Assembly: GCA_021203305.1 (NCBI GenBank)
Contig: JAJQBK010000006.1
Location: 1-64,000, forward strand
Length of the DNA stretch: 64,000 bases
Direction: 5' to 3'
Source of the DNA: Lachnospiraceae bacterium
GTDB lineage: Bacteria > Bacillota > Clostridia > Lachnospirales > Lachnospiraceae
Below are positions 1 through 9,365 of the stretch, one piece after another. Under the pieces are notes generated by a model. The model searched no databases. It was not told the origin of the DNA and saw only the letters and a list, made by a program, of their open reading frames with translations. Both the position numbers and the translations under genes were made by a program. Positions within the stretch are counted from its first letter, which is position 1, and the number at the start of each line of letters is the position of its first letter.

Positions 1-1
1 G

Positions 2-409
2 GCGGCGAAGATGATGTATAAATCAGGGTAGTTACGGATAATTGCGGAAGAACCTTCTCTGGTAGGACAAAAGAAAAATTTACCGGAGGATTATATGGAT
101 TCCGTCATGCTGCGGGAGGAGCGGGGACAGACGGATTTTGGAAACCTGATAGCCATTCCGCATGCCTTTCGAGCGGCAGGAGATCAGAAATTTGTGGCGG
201 TGGCCATTCTTGACAACCCCATTTGGTGGGGACATAATTACGTGCAGGTCATTTTACTGTTGTGTTTTGCCGCGAACAAAGATCCGGACACGGAACGATT
301 TTATCAGTCGTTGACTAATTTTATGTTTGATGATTCAGGGGTGGCTTCCCTGATTGAAAAACGCAGTTTTGATACTTTGATCAGCGCACTGTTGGGGATG
401 GAAAATTGA
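2..409 (+). pseudogene. C-terminal PTS EIIA type-2 domain of a PRD-type sugar regulator, partial and interrupted
   Basis: The readable part (from ATG 95) contains the EIIA type-2 phosphohistidine motif GNLIAIPHA (His23) and the usual LREE segment before it. This domain forms the C-terminus of LicR/MtlR/BglG-like regulators of PTS operons, or a free EIIA. The same frame is open upstream to position 32 with sequence that fits the domain start (IIAEEPSLVGQKK, then LPEDY), but an in-frame TAG lies at 29-31 and all three forward frames are closed within the first 31 bases. The upstream residues (KMMYKSG) look like more of the same protein, so a nonsense mutation in a regulator reaching in from outside the window is the simplest reading. 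It ends before a terminator, just ahead of the PTS operon it would control. A free-standing EIIA starting at ATG 95 is the alternative; it would lack the domain's first strand. Confidence 0.6.
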
Positions 410-432
410 AACAGGAAAATGAAATATCAAAA

Positions 433-475
433 AACCGTCGGGAAATCATAATTGTTTTCCGGCGGTTCTGTTTTT
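433..475 (+). terminator. Rho-independent terminator after the EIIA-domain gene
   Basis: An inverted repeat (AACCGTCGGGAAA against TTTCCGGCGGTT, small loop) is followed by a CTGTTTTT tail. It separates the regulator remnant from the PTS operon. Confidence 0.8.
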
Positions 476-521
476 GGAATAATATCATCATCAGTATATG
501 TCTGATTCTTTTGAAAAGAGA

Positions 522-550
522 TTGGATGTTGCTGGTAATTTGTATAGAAT
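522..550 (+). promoter_or_regulatory. Putative sigma-A promoter of the PTS operon
   Basis: TTGGAT (522-527) and TAGAAT (545-550) are separated by 17 bases, about 115 bases upstream of the EIIA start. No convincing cre site or sigma-54 element was seen in the 410-664 gap, which otherwise holds only the terminator. Confidence 0.45.
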
Positions 551-664
551 TTACCGTTTATTTTTTCGAAAACCATAAGTTGAAAAGAACAGGGTTCGGT
601 ATTATTTTATTATTGAGCGAAGTGAATACACGTAAGCCGACAAAATAAATGGGAAGGAGTTTTT

Positions 665-988
665 ATGGCAGAGATGGAAGATATGGAGGCCACGGTTGTG
701 GAGCTGGTGGTGGAGGCCGGCAACGCCAGAAGCTGTGCTATTGAGGCAATCCGACAGGCCAGAGATGGAAATTTCAGGGAAGCGGACAGGCTGATGGCTG
801 AATGCGATCAGGCACTGATTGAGGCTCATCGGAGTCAGGCTTCCGCCATTCAGGCGGAGATCAATGGAGAGAAAAATATGGTCACGCTTCTGATGGTGCA
901 TGCGCAGGATCACATTATGAATGCCATCACCGTTCAGGATCTGGCCAAAGAAATGATTGAAATTCTAAAGAAGGAGGAAACCAGATGA
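665..988 (+). CDS. PTS lactose/cellobiose-family EIIA component
   Basis: This 107-residue helical protein is a full-length EIIA of the lac/chb family, the cytoplasmic subunit that takes phosphate from HPr and passes it to EIIB. The active-site signature MVHAQDH is present with the phosphorylated His at about residue 79 and the metal-binding Asp three residues on; the family forms trimers of three-helix subunits. A strong GGAAGGAG site precedes ATG 665. Its last codons overlap the EIIB start by 4 bases (ATGA), which indicates translational coupling. The family points to beta-linked disaccharides such as cellobiose, chitobiose or lactose; sequence alone does not choose between them. Confidence 0.93.
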   Translation: MAEMEDMEATVVELVVEAGNARSCAIEAIRQARDGNFREADRLMAECDQALIEAHRSQASAIQAEINGEKNMVTLLMVHAQDHIMNAITVQDLAKEMIEILKKEETR

Positions 989-1287
989 AAAAAATTGTTT
1001 TGCTGTGTGCCCAGGGAATGTCCACGGGAGTCATGGTAAACAGGATGCGGGCCGCGGCGAAGGAGGAAGGATATGAATGCACTATCAATGCCTATCCCAA
1101 GGCTCAGGCCGCGGAGGTGGGTGTTGATGCGGATTGCATTCTGCTGGGCCCCCAGGTTCGGTTTGAGAAAGCGGATATACAGGAAGCGGTTCCCAACGTG
1201 CCGGTGGATATTATTGACATGAAAACCTATGGTCGTCTGGATGGGGTGAAAGCTCTGGATCAGGCGAAAAAACTTATGACAGATTAG
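985..1287 (+). CDS. PTS lactose/cellobiose-family EIIB component
   Basis: The 100-residue protein starts with the family signature KKIVLLCAQGMSTG, whose Cys8 is the phosphocysteine that transfers phosphate to the incoming sugar on EIIC. Length and P-loop-like fold are standard for CelA/ChbB-type EIIB. The start codon overlaps the EIIA stop and the EIIC start follows 30 bases later, so A, B and C form one transcriptional unit. No defect is visible in this subunit, unlike in EIIC. Confidence 0.93.
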   Translation: MKKIVLLCAQGMSTGVMVNRMRAAAKEEGYECTINAYPKAQAAEVGVDADCILLGPQVRFEKADIQEAVPNVPVDIIDMKTYGRLDGVKALDQAKKLMTD

Positions 1288-1317
1288 AATTTAGGAAGAG
1301 AAAGGAAAGGGTATTCC

Positions 1318-2550
1318 ATGAAAAAAGCAAATTTTGACAGCATTTTGCAGGGCTTTGTAAAGTTCAGTAATATGCGATATATGAAAATTATAATGAACGG
1401 TTTTATGTCGGTGGCTGCAATCTCTATTTCTGGTTCTATTTTCAGCTTGTTGGCATCAATACCTATCACGCCATATCAGACGTTTTTGACAAATTCCGGG
1501 CTGGGAGATTTACTTGCCATTCCCATTGCCGCCTGCTCTGATCTGATGGCATTGTTTGTGGTTATCGGTATGGCATACACACTGGCCGAGTCTTTCAAGG
1601 TCAAGCCGCTTGCTCCCGCTTTGGTTGCGATAGGTGCGTTCATGATTTTGACGCCGTTTACAGCTTCTCAGTATGTGGTGGGTGCCGATGGAAGCTACAG
1701 TGTAGTGTCCGTTACAAACGCCTTATCAACCGGATCTAATGGAGCTCTTGGCGCAAAGGGCATATTTCTGGCTATCCTTGTGGGCTTATCCGCATCCAGG
1801 CTGTATGTGTTTCTGATCCAGAAGAATATCAAAATTAAGATGCCTGATACGGTACCTCCTGTGGTTTCCGGTATGTTTGAACAGATGATCCCCGGCGGAA
1901 TTGTGTATGTTTTGTTTTTGATTATTCGCTGGCTGGTTGGTCTGACCTCTTTCGGCACAGTGCAGAATATGATTTACACATTAATTCAGGCACCTTTCAT
2001 GAACGTAGGAGGAGGACTTGGCGGAGCTATCGTGTACTTACTTCTCGGTCAGATTCTTTGGTGCTTTGGTATTCATGGCGGACTGGTGGCTTACTCTGTA
2101 TTTGCTACAGTAATGTCAACCGCTATGGCTGCAAACGCTTCCGCTTTTGCAGCTGGGACCGCTGCCACAAATATTCCATGGGGTGTAGTAACTGCTTGCC
2201 AGGGCGTTGCCTGGTTTGGATTGAGCCTGATGCTGATTCTGTCAAAGAAAAAGGAAAATCGCAGTCTGGGAATTCTGAGTATGCCAACCTCCCTGTGCAA
2301 TATTTCTGAACCTCTGATGTTTGGATTGCCCATCATTATGAATCCAATTATGTGCATTCCTTTCGTTCTGTATCCGGTTGTGAGTCTGTTGCTGACTACG
2401 TTTGTTATGAATATTGGTTTGGTGGTTCCTATTACCGGCGCGTCCATTTCCAATGTGTTGCCTGCACCTCTTTACTTTGGCTTTATGAATGCGCATTGGA
2501 CAGGCTTTGTCTGGGGGATTGTCCTGTGGGTGCTGTGCTTCTTTTTGTGA
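1318..2550 (+). CDS. PTS cellobiose-family EIIC permease with a premature in-frame TGA
   Basis: This is the membrane channel of the lac/cellobiose PTS. About ten hydrophobic segments are visible, with the family landmarks GQILWCFGIHGG (cytoplasmic loop) and ISEPLMFGLPIIMNP. The reading frame stops at TGA 2548-2550 within the final membrane segment (IVLWVLCFFL, then stop), yet the same frame continues for another 21 codons (LPFYKINEAIAEKSAVQ, then ENEE) to TAA 2614-2616. That continuation reads like the normal cytoplasmic tail of the family. A TGG-to-TGA change would explain it. The shortened protein keeps the substrate-binding core, so it may still work, or the operon may be decaying. The start at 1318 has a purine-rich site (AAAGGAAAGGG) upstream. 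Confidence 0.85.
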   Translation: MKKANFDSILQGFVKFSNMRYMKIIMNGFMSVAAISISGSIFSLLASIPITPYQTFLTNSGLGDLLAIPIAACSDLMALFVVIGMAYTLAESFKVKPLAPALVAIGAFMILTPFTASQYVVGADGSYSVVSVTNALSTGSNGALGAKGIFLAILVGLSASRLYVFLIQKNIKIKMPDTVPPVVSGMFEQMIPGGIVYVLFLIIRWLVGLTSFGTVQNMIYTLIQAPFMNVGGGLGGAIVYLLLGQILWCFGIHGGLVAYSVFATVMSTAMAANASAFAAGTAATNIPWGVVTACQGVAWFGLSLMLILSKKKENRSLGILSMPTSLCNISEPLMFGLPIIMNPIMCIPFVLYPVVSLLLTTFVMNIGLVVPITGASISNVLPAPLYFGFMNAHWTGFVWGIVLWVLCFFL

Positions 2551-2609
2551 CTGCCGTTCTATAAGATCAATGAGGCAATTGCCGAAAAGAGCGCTGTACA
2601 GGAGAATGA

Positions 2610-4094
<1,485 letters not shown>

Positions 4095-4113
4095 TTGCCA
4101 GGGAGGATACATT

Positions 4114-4944
4114 ATGGAGTTTTTTCGTTCAGAGCAGCTTTTTCCCGGTTTGATTCGGATCATCGATCCTTCTCAAACGGCATGCTATCTGGCAATTGGC
4201 GAAAACAGGGCTTGTCTGATTGATACGGGGATAGGAATTGGGGATTTAAGGACTTATGTGGATCATCTGACAGATTTGCCATATGATGTGGTGTTGACGC
4301 ATGGTCATTTTGATCATGCCAGCGGCGCGGCTCAGTTTGCGGATAAACATATCTATCTTCACCCGTCGGACAAAGAATTGATGAACTGGCATACGCAGCC
4401 TCAAAAACGATTGCAGTATATGAGACAGGTGGGTGGAAAAGCAGACTTTACTTTATCGGATTTAATACCTGTTTATTTTTCGGAGAATACGCTCCCTTTG
4501 ACTGCGGGTCAGATTTTTGATCTGGGCGGATTAACGCTGGAGGCGATACATACTCCTGGTCATACCCATGGAATGACCATGATTCTGATGAGAGAATTAA
4601 GAACCATTTTGTTCGGAGACGGCTGCGGAGTTTTCGTGCTTTTGCTTGAGGATTGTGCCTGTACTGTAGAGGAATACCGAAATTCTCTGCGCAGTCTGAA
4701 AAAATATGAGTCGCTGTACGATCATATTCTTCGTCAGCATGGAACATTTGAAAGCCCGAAAGAGCTGCTGGACAATGTACTGGAGTGCTGCGACGCGGTC
4801 TTGGAAGGCACAGATGATCATCAGGCTTTGGATTATGCTTTTGTGCCGGGAGTTAAGGCTTTCCTTGCAAAGAAGCAGAACTGTCAGGGACGTGTGGATG
4901 GAAAGCTGGGCAATCTGGTCTATACGCCCGCAAAAATTCGTTAA
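4114..4944 (+). CDS. MBL-fold metallo-hydrolase of unknown substrate
   Basis: The protein (276 residues) has the metallo-beta-lactamase fold signature THGHFDHASG at residues 62-71 and later metal ligands in TPGHTHG and FGDG, consistent with a two-metal hydrolase. Start ATG 4114 follows a good GGGAGGAT site; the longer reading from 4066 would overlap the GH1 gene. Its position between a phospho-glucosidase and an amidohydrolase-type deacetylase suggests a step on a phosphorylated or acylated sugar, such as removal of a lactone or acyl group, but no specific reaction can be assigned from the sequence. Confidence 0.8.
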   Translation: MEFFRSEQLFPGLIRIIDPSQTACYLAIGENRACLIDTGIGIGDLRTYVDHLTDLPYDVVLTHGHFDHASGAAQFADKHIYLHPSDKELMNWHTQPQKRLQYMRQVGGKADFTLSDLIPVYFSENTLPLTAGQIFDLGGLTLEAIHTPGHTHGMTMILMRELRTILFGDGCGVFVLLLEDCACTVEEYRNSLRSLKKYESLYDHILRQHGTFESPKELLDNVLECCDAVLEGTDDHQALDYAFVPGVKAFLAKKQNCQGRVDGKLGNLVYTPAKIR

Positions 4945-4976
4945 ATAAGTGAAAAATGCGCTAAATAAATGAAAAT

Positions 4977-5029
4977 ACGTTTGGCAGGGAGCAAAAGTGA
5001 AATTTGGCTTTTGGTCACCTGCCAAACGT
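4977..5029 (+). repeat. Perfect 12-bp inverted repeat forming a long hairpin
   Basis: ACGTTTGGCAGG (4977-4988) is perfectly complemented by CCTGCCAAACGT (5018-5029), with a nested CAAAAG/CTTTTG pair inside. There is no T-run, so it is not a standard terminator. It lies between the MBL and deacetylase genes and may be a processing or stability element, or a regulator site. Confidence 0.6.
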
Positions 5030-5064
5030 GCTATATTTATAGTTAGAAATGGGGATGAATACAA

Positions 5065-5826
5065 ATGAACTATATGAAATTGCTGATTCGCTCAGATGAT
5101 CTGGGCTATTCCGAAGCGGTTAATTACGGAATTGAAAAAGCCATGCGCTTTGGTTTGAGTCGTAGTATCGGACTAATGACCAATATGCCTGCAGCGGCTC
5201 ATGGGGTGTCGTTGATTAAGGATCTTGATGTGTGCATTGGGCAGCATACAAATATCTGTGTCGGCAGACCATTGATGGATCCGGCTTTGATTCCGAGTAT
5301 TGTGGGTGAGGATGGTTGTTTCAAAAGAAGTCAAAGTTACAGAATGTCGGCGGAAGACTTTGTTATTGTGGATGAGGCAATTCTGGAGATTGAGGCACAA
5401 TATAACCGCTTCTGTGAACTGACGGGGCATGAACCGGAGTATTTTGAAGCTCATGCGGTACGGAGCGAAAATTTTAATCAGGCGATGAAAATAGTGGCGG
5501 AGCGACATGGGCTGAAATACAGTACTCCTTATAATCCGCATGCCTTAGCGCGTATTGGAGGCACTGATGTGAACAGCTGTCTGCTTGAAAGCATGTCTCC
5601 TGACTATGATCCGGTACAATCATTGAAAAAGGAAGTAAAAAACGGCCGGCGGGATATTCCCAATCTCTACGTTTGTCATCCGGGTTATCTGGATGCATAC
5701 CTGCTGCGGACTTCCAGTCTGACAATCAATCGAACCAGGGAGGTGGAAATGTTGACCAGTACAGAGGTGCGTGACTGGTTGGAAAGTCAGGATGTGGTTC
5801 TCATTTCGCACCGTGATCTTGTTTAA
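5065..5826 (+). CDS. YdjC/ChbG-family carbohydrate deacetylase
   Basis: The 253-residue protein begins with the family hallmark LLIRSDDLGYSEAVNYGI; the Asp pair, GQHTNI (His61) and FEAHAV supply a plausible metal site. ChbG of Escherichia coli removes one acetyl group from chitobiose 6-phosphate, which is needed both for induction of the chb operon and for hydrolysis by its glucosidase. Here the gene sits in an operon with a lac-family PTS, a phospho-glucosidase and NagB, which argues for an N-acetylated disaccharide as substrate. The third metal ligand motif is less canonical than in ChbG, so the exact substrate is uncertain. Confidence 0.8.
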   Translation: MNYMKLLIRSDDLGYSEAVNYGIEKAMRFGLSRSIGLMTNMPAAAHGVSLIKDLDVCIGQHTNICVGRPLMDPALIPSIVGEDGCFKRSQSYRMSAEDFVIVDEAILEIEAQYNRFCELTGHEPEYFEAHAVRSENFNQAMKIVAERHGLKYSTPYNPHALARIGGTDVNSCLLESMSPDYDPVQSLKKEVKNGRRDIPNLYVCHPGYLDAYLLRTSSLTINRTREVEMLTSTEVRDWLESQDVVLISHRDLV

Positions 5827-5844
5827 AAGGAGAAAGGAGAAAAA

Positions 5845-7029
5845 ATGTTAGGTGTATCTGTGTATCCGGATCTGTCTCCCGTGGCGGAGATTCAGGAATA
5901 TTTAAAACTGGCGGCCTCCTACGGTTGTACCAGAGTCTTTTCAAGCTTGTTTTCCGTGGAGGGCAGCAGGGAAGAGGTGCTTGCACTGTTTGCGGAGCTG
6001 ATCGGCACCGCTCATGATGTCGGCATGGAGGTTTCCCTGGACGTCAACGGTCAGTGCCTGAAAAAGATGGGGGCTTCCCCGGAAAACCTGGAGGTGTTTC
6101 ATCATCTGGGCTGTGATATTCTGCGCATGGACGTGCCAATGGGGACGGGAGAGATGCTGAAGCTGATTGATAATCCCTATGGTATCCGTATTGAGATGAA
6201 CGCTTCCATGGGAGAGCGCGGGGCGGATTATGTCAAAGATCTGATTCACCGGGGCGCTGACCCCAAACGTCTGCTGCTGTGCCATAATTTTTATCCTCAG
6301 CGTTATACCGGTATGAAGTGGGAAAAGTTTTTGCAGACGAACCAAACCCTGAAAGAGACGGGAGTCCCCATCTGCGCGTTTATTGCTTCCCATGCGAAGA
6401 ACACTCATGGGGTGTGGGATGCGAAGGACGGCTTATGTACTGTGGAAAAGCACAGGGATCTGCCCATTGATCTTCAGCTGAGGGAAATGCTGGCCACGGA
6501 ATGCGTGGATGATGTGGAGATCGGGAATGCCTATGCTTCTGAGGAGGAATTCAAAAGCCTCAAGGAGGCTATGACTCCATTCATTGACAGTGAGGATAAC
6601 CCCATGCATGCCATTATGAGAAGCTTTGGTGCTGCAATCTCAGGGGAAACAAAGGCAGTACTTCAAAAGAAAGTGCGGATCATGCTGGATGAAAAGATCA
6701 GTGAACTGGAAAAGGAAATTCTCTTTCAGTTTTACCCGCACAGGGATATGGGTGACAGCTCTGAGTGGATCTGGCGCTCCCGGATGCCGCGTATGGTGTA
6801 CGCGGACAGGAGTATTCCGGCCCGGCCCTTTGCTGATGAATGGTTTGACCGGGGCGATGTGATGATCGTCAATGACAATTATAAGCATTATGCCGGGGAG
6901 GTACAGATTGCGCTGCGGCCGGTGAGAAATGACGGCACCAGAAATTTGGTGGGACGCCTGAGTTTGCAGGAGCAGGAGATGCTGGAGCTCATTCATGATA
7001 ATGACACGGTAGTATTTTTGAAAGGCTGA
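5845..7029 (+). CDS. DUF871 protein, MupG-like 6-phospho-N-acetylmuramidase (GH170)
   Basis: The start MLGVSVYPDLSPVAEIQEYLKLAA and the motifs DVNGQCL, DVPMGTGEM and HNFYPQRYTGM are those of DUF871, a TIM-barrel plus a C-terminal cyclophilin-like domain. A characterised member, MupG of Staphylococcus aureus, splits MurNAc-6-phosphate-GlcNAc, a peptidoglycan recycling product. At 394 residues it is full length. The AAAGGAGAAAGGAG site gives a clear start. Together with a deacetylase and NagB it suggests use of cell-wall-derived or chitin-derived disaccharides; no MurQ or NagA is seen in the window, so the product route is incomplete here. Confidence 0.75.
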   Translation: MLGVSVYPDLSPVAEIQEYLKLAASYGCTRVFSSLFSVEGSREEVLALFAELIGTAHDVGMEVSLDVNGQCLKKMGASPENLEVFHHLGCDILRMDVPMGTGEMLKLIDNPYGIRIEMNASMGERGADYVKDLIHRGADPKRLLLCHNFYPQRYTGMKWEKFLQTNQTLKETGVPICAFIASHAKNTHGVWDAKDGLCTVEKHRDLPIDLQLREMLATECVDDVEIGNAYASEEEFKSLKEAMTPFIDSEDNPMHAIMRSFGAAISGETKAVLQKKVRIMLDEKISELEKEILFQFYPHRDMGDSSEWIWRSRMPRMVYADRSIPARPFADEWFDRGDVMIVNDNYKHYAGEVQIALRPVRNDGTRNLVGRLSLQEQEMLELIHDNDTVVFLKG

Positions 7030-7083
7030 TGCCTGTCGTTTTCAGAAATTTCAGGTGTATTTGAACAATACAGAGGAAAATTT

Positions 7084-7809
7084 ATGAGGATTATTCGGGT
7101 AAAAAATTATGATGATATGAGTCGACAGGGGGCAAATATCGTCGCCTCTCTGATCACGTTAAAGCCGAACTGTGTGCTGGGGCTGGCTACAGGCAGCAGC
7201 CCGGAGGGGCTATATAGAGAGCTTGTTGAGCGATATCAGCGGGGAGATATCAATTTTTGCCAGGTGAAAAGTGTCAATCTGGATGAATACGTGGGTCTGA
7301 GTGCTGACAGTGAGCAGAGCTATCGTTATTTTATGCATCATCATTTTTTCAAATATATAAATATGAAACCGGAAAATATCCATATTCCATGCGGAAAAAA
7401 TGAGGACGCGGAGCAGGAGTGCAGGCGATACGATGAACTGCTTCAATCTCTGGGAGGGATTGATTTGCAGCTGTTAGGGCTTGGCATGAATGGTCATATT
7501 GGTTTTAATGAGCCCGATGAAATTTTTACTACGGGCACACACAAAGTGAAATTGACAGAATCGACCATTTTGGCAAATCGACGGTTCTTCGCAAAAGAGG
7601 AAGATGTTCCCCGATTTGCATATACAATGGGGATCAGGGATATTGTACATGCCAGGCGGGTGGTGATGCTTGTCAGCGGAGAGACAAAAGCGGACATTGT
7701 GAGACAGGCTTTCTTCGGGCCGGTTACTCCTCATGTTCCGGCATCCATTTTGCAGTTTCATCAGAATTTTACACTGGTTGCGGATGAGGCGGCGTTATCA
7801 GAAATTTGA
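7084..7809 (+). CDS. nagB: Glucosamine-6-phosphate deaminase
   Basis: NagB converts glucosamine 6-phosphate to fructose 6-phosphate and ammonia, feeding glycolysis. The protein (241 residues) carries GLATGSSPEGLY at the N-terminus, VNLDEYVGL with the catalytic Asp, and LGLGMNGHIGFNEP with the catalytic His. It is the last gene of the sugar operon. Its presence without a NagA next to it fits the idea that deacetylation is done by the upstream ChbG-like enzyme. Confidence 0.95.
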   Translation: MRIIRVKNYDDMSRQGANIVASLITLKPNCVLGLATGSSPEGLYRELVERYQRGDINFCQVKSVNLDEYVGLSADSEQSYRYFMHHHFFKYINMKPENIHIPCGKNEDAEQECRRYDELLQSLGGIDLQLLGLGMNGHIGFNEPDEIFTTGTHKVKLTESTILANRRFFAKEEDVPRFAYTMGIRDIVHARRVVMLVSGETKADIVRQAFFGPVTPHVPASILQFHQNFTLVADEAALSEI

Positions 7810-7883
7810 TATTCTCTACGCGAAAACAAAAGAAAAATAAAAAAAGTTCTATGAAAAACTGTCCGCTTGTGATATGATAACTG

Positions 7884-7922
7884 GGACTGCTCCAAAGAGC
7901 AATTTTGGGGCAGTCCATTTTT
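7884..7922 (+). terminator. Terminator-like hairpin between nagB and tRNA-Gln
   Basis: GGACTGCTCCAAA (7884-7896) pairs with TTTTGGGGCAGTCC (7903-7916) and is followed by a five-T run (7918-7922) that runs into the first base of tRNA-Gln. A possible minus-10 (TATGAT, 7873-7878) lies just upstream, so the hairpin may instead form the leader of the tRNA transcript. Confidence 0.7.
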
Positions 7923-7993
7923 GGGCCGTCGCCAAGCGGTAAGGCACAGGACTTTGACTCCTGCATTCGTGGGTTCGAATCCCGCCGGCCCAG
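7922..7993 (+). tRNA. tRNA-Gln (anticodon TTG)
   Basis: A complete cloverleaf can be drawn: acceptor TGGGCCG with CGGCCCA, anticodon loop CTTTGAC (anticodon TTG), T-stem GTGGG with CCCGC and loop TTCGAAT, discriminator G. CCA is not encoded. A hairpin at 8002-8039 (CCGG-GACAC-CGCTG type stem) separates it from the next tRNA and may be a processing site. Confidence 0.95.
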
Positions 7994-8046
7994 CTTTTGT
8001 ACCGGCAGACACTCGCTGCACCAGACAGCGGGTGTCCGGCCGCCTT

Positions 8047-8126
8047 GCGGGTATGGCGGAAATGGCAGACGCACCAGATTTAGGTTCTGGCGGGAGACCG
8101 TGCAGGTTCAAGTCCTGTTACCCGCA
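8047..8126 (+). tRNA. tRNA-Leu (anticodon TAG)
   Basis: Acceptor GCGGGTA pairs with TACCCGC, discriminator A. The anticodon stem CCAGA/TCTGG encloses a loop with TAG, and the long variable arm CGGGAGACCG is typical of class II tRNA-Leu. CCA is not encoded. It is probably co-transcribed with tRNA-Gln. Confidence 0.95.
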
Positions 8127-8135
8127 CTCATTTTT

Positions 8136-8177
8136 ACGGGAATCCTTTATTTTATGAGGGCTTCCCGTTTCTTTTTT
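8136..8177 (+). terminator. Rho-independent terminator after the tRNA genes
   Basis: ACGGGAATCC pairs imperfectly with GGGCTTCCCGT around an AT-rich loop, followed by a run of T residues (8168-8177). Confidence 0.8.
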
Positions 8178-8313
8178 GAAGTGATTTTGAGAACAATTGA
8201 GGATACTTTTGTCTCGGTGCTCCGGGCCTGCCCGTTTTTGGATTGACAGTTTTGCTGATGCGGTGTATCTTTGTGAGGAGAAATGTTTTGAGACGGAATG
8301 TCCGGGGGAAAGC

Positions 8314-9273
8314 ATGGAATATGTAATGTGGTCAATTTTACTGCTCTCAGGTTTTGCCATGTTGCTGGTGGGGGCAGACTGGTTTGTGGACGGCGCGGGT
8401 CGAATCGCGCGCAGGCTGGGAGTATCTGAGCTTGTCATCGGTCTGACGGTAATGGCTTTTGGCAGCAGCGCACCGGAGGCCTTTGTCAGCATCGGCGCGG
8501 CCATTGCCGGGGAGGCGGATATCGCCGTTGGCAATGTGCTGGGCACCAATATTCTGAATATCTGTCTAATTCTGGGGCTGTGCGGGGTGATTACCCGGAT
8601 GAGGGTGCCTGATCTGACGGTGCGCCTGGAGATGCCGTTTCTGATTTTGATTACAGGCTTTCTGGCGTGGCTTGGTTATTCAAAGGGCTATCTGGAGTGC
8701 AGGGACGGCGTGATTTTATGCCTGCTGATGGCAGCTTATTTTATTTATTTGATCAAAACCGCGGGCAGTGGCAAGAAGGAGCTTCAGACGGCGCAAGCCT
8801 TTGACGGAGACATGGGGAAGGGAAGAATCGCCCTTTTATTTTTCGCGGGGCTTTTTTTGCTGCTGGTGGGCACGGATCTGACGATTCAGGCGGTATGCGC
8901 CCTGGCCAGGGCCTTTGTGATCGGGGAGCGCACGGTTGCCCTGACGGTAGTGGCCTTCGGCACGTCCTTTCCGACCCTCGTCACCTGCGTGAACGCGGCG
9001 GGAAAGCGGAAAACCGACCTGGTGGTGGGCAATATTGTCGGCACCAATATTTTCAATATTCTCTTTGTGTTGGGAGTCAGCTCCCTGATCGACTATATTC
9101 CCTATTCCGGCAGCTATTTTGTGGACGGGTTGGCGGCTCTGGCCGTCTCCGTGATATTGTGGCTGTGTACACTGCGCAAAAAGAGACTGGGACGGATGAG
9201 CGGCGTGATTTTACTGCTGTGTGTGATCGCTTATTATGTGTTCCTGCTCTGGAGACATCAATTTGTGGAATAG
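8314..9273 (+). CDS. Sodium/calcium exchanger family (CaCA, YrbG-like) membrane protein
   Basis: About ten membrane segments in two homologous halves identify a cation/Ca2+ antiporter. The first alpha-repeat has the canonical FGSSAPEAF (Glu55), but the second reads FGTSFPTLV, with Thr221 where the family normally has the second ion-binding Glu. I place the start at ATG 8314 behind CCGGGGGAA, because the first membrane helix begins right after it; the frame is open back to 8197 without support. Transport is likely but ion selectivity may differ from typical YrbG proteins. The gene stands alone between the tRNA terminator and a glycosyltransferase. Confidence 0.85.
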   Translation: MEYVMWSILLLSGFAMLLVGADWFVDGAGRIARRLGVSELVIGLTVMAFGSSAPEAFVSIGAAIAGEADIAVGNVLGTNILNICLILGLCGVITRMRVPDLTVRLEMPFLILITGFLAWLGYSKGYLECRDGVILCLLMAAYFIYLIKTAGSGKKELQTAQAFDGDMGKGRIALLFFAGLFLLLVGTDLTIQAVCALARAFVIGERTVALTVVAFGTSFPTLVTCVNAAGKRKTDLVVGNIVGTNIFNILFVLGVSSLIDYIPYSGSYFVDGLAALAVSVILWLCTLRKKRLGRMSGVILLLCVIAYYVFLLWRHQFVE

Positions 9274-9365
9274 AGGGAATCTTTTGTGGAAATTGTATGT
9301 ATTTTATGATATCATGACTCACAGATGATCATATTTTTATTCTTTATCTGCCAAGGAGAAATCCC

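Noticed and set aside
406-648. 80-codon forward frame between the regulator remnant and EIIA
   Set aside because: It runs through the rho-independent terminator at 433-475 and the operon promoter, and has no ribosome binding site.
2548-2550. TGA in EIIC as a selenocysteine codon
   Set aside because: EIIC permeases are not selenoproteins, no SECIS-like hairpin is evident directly after it, and a simple TGG-to-TGA change explains it.
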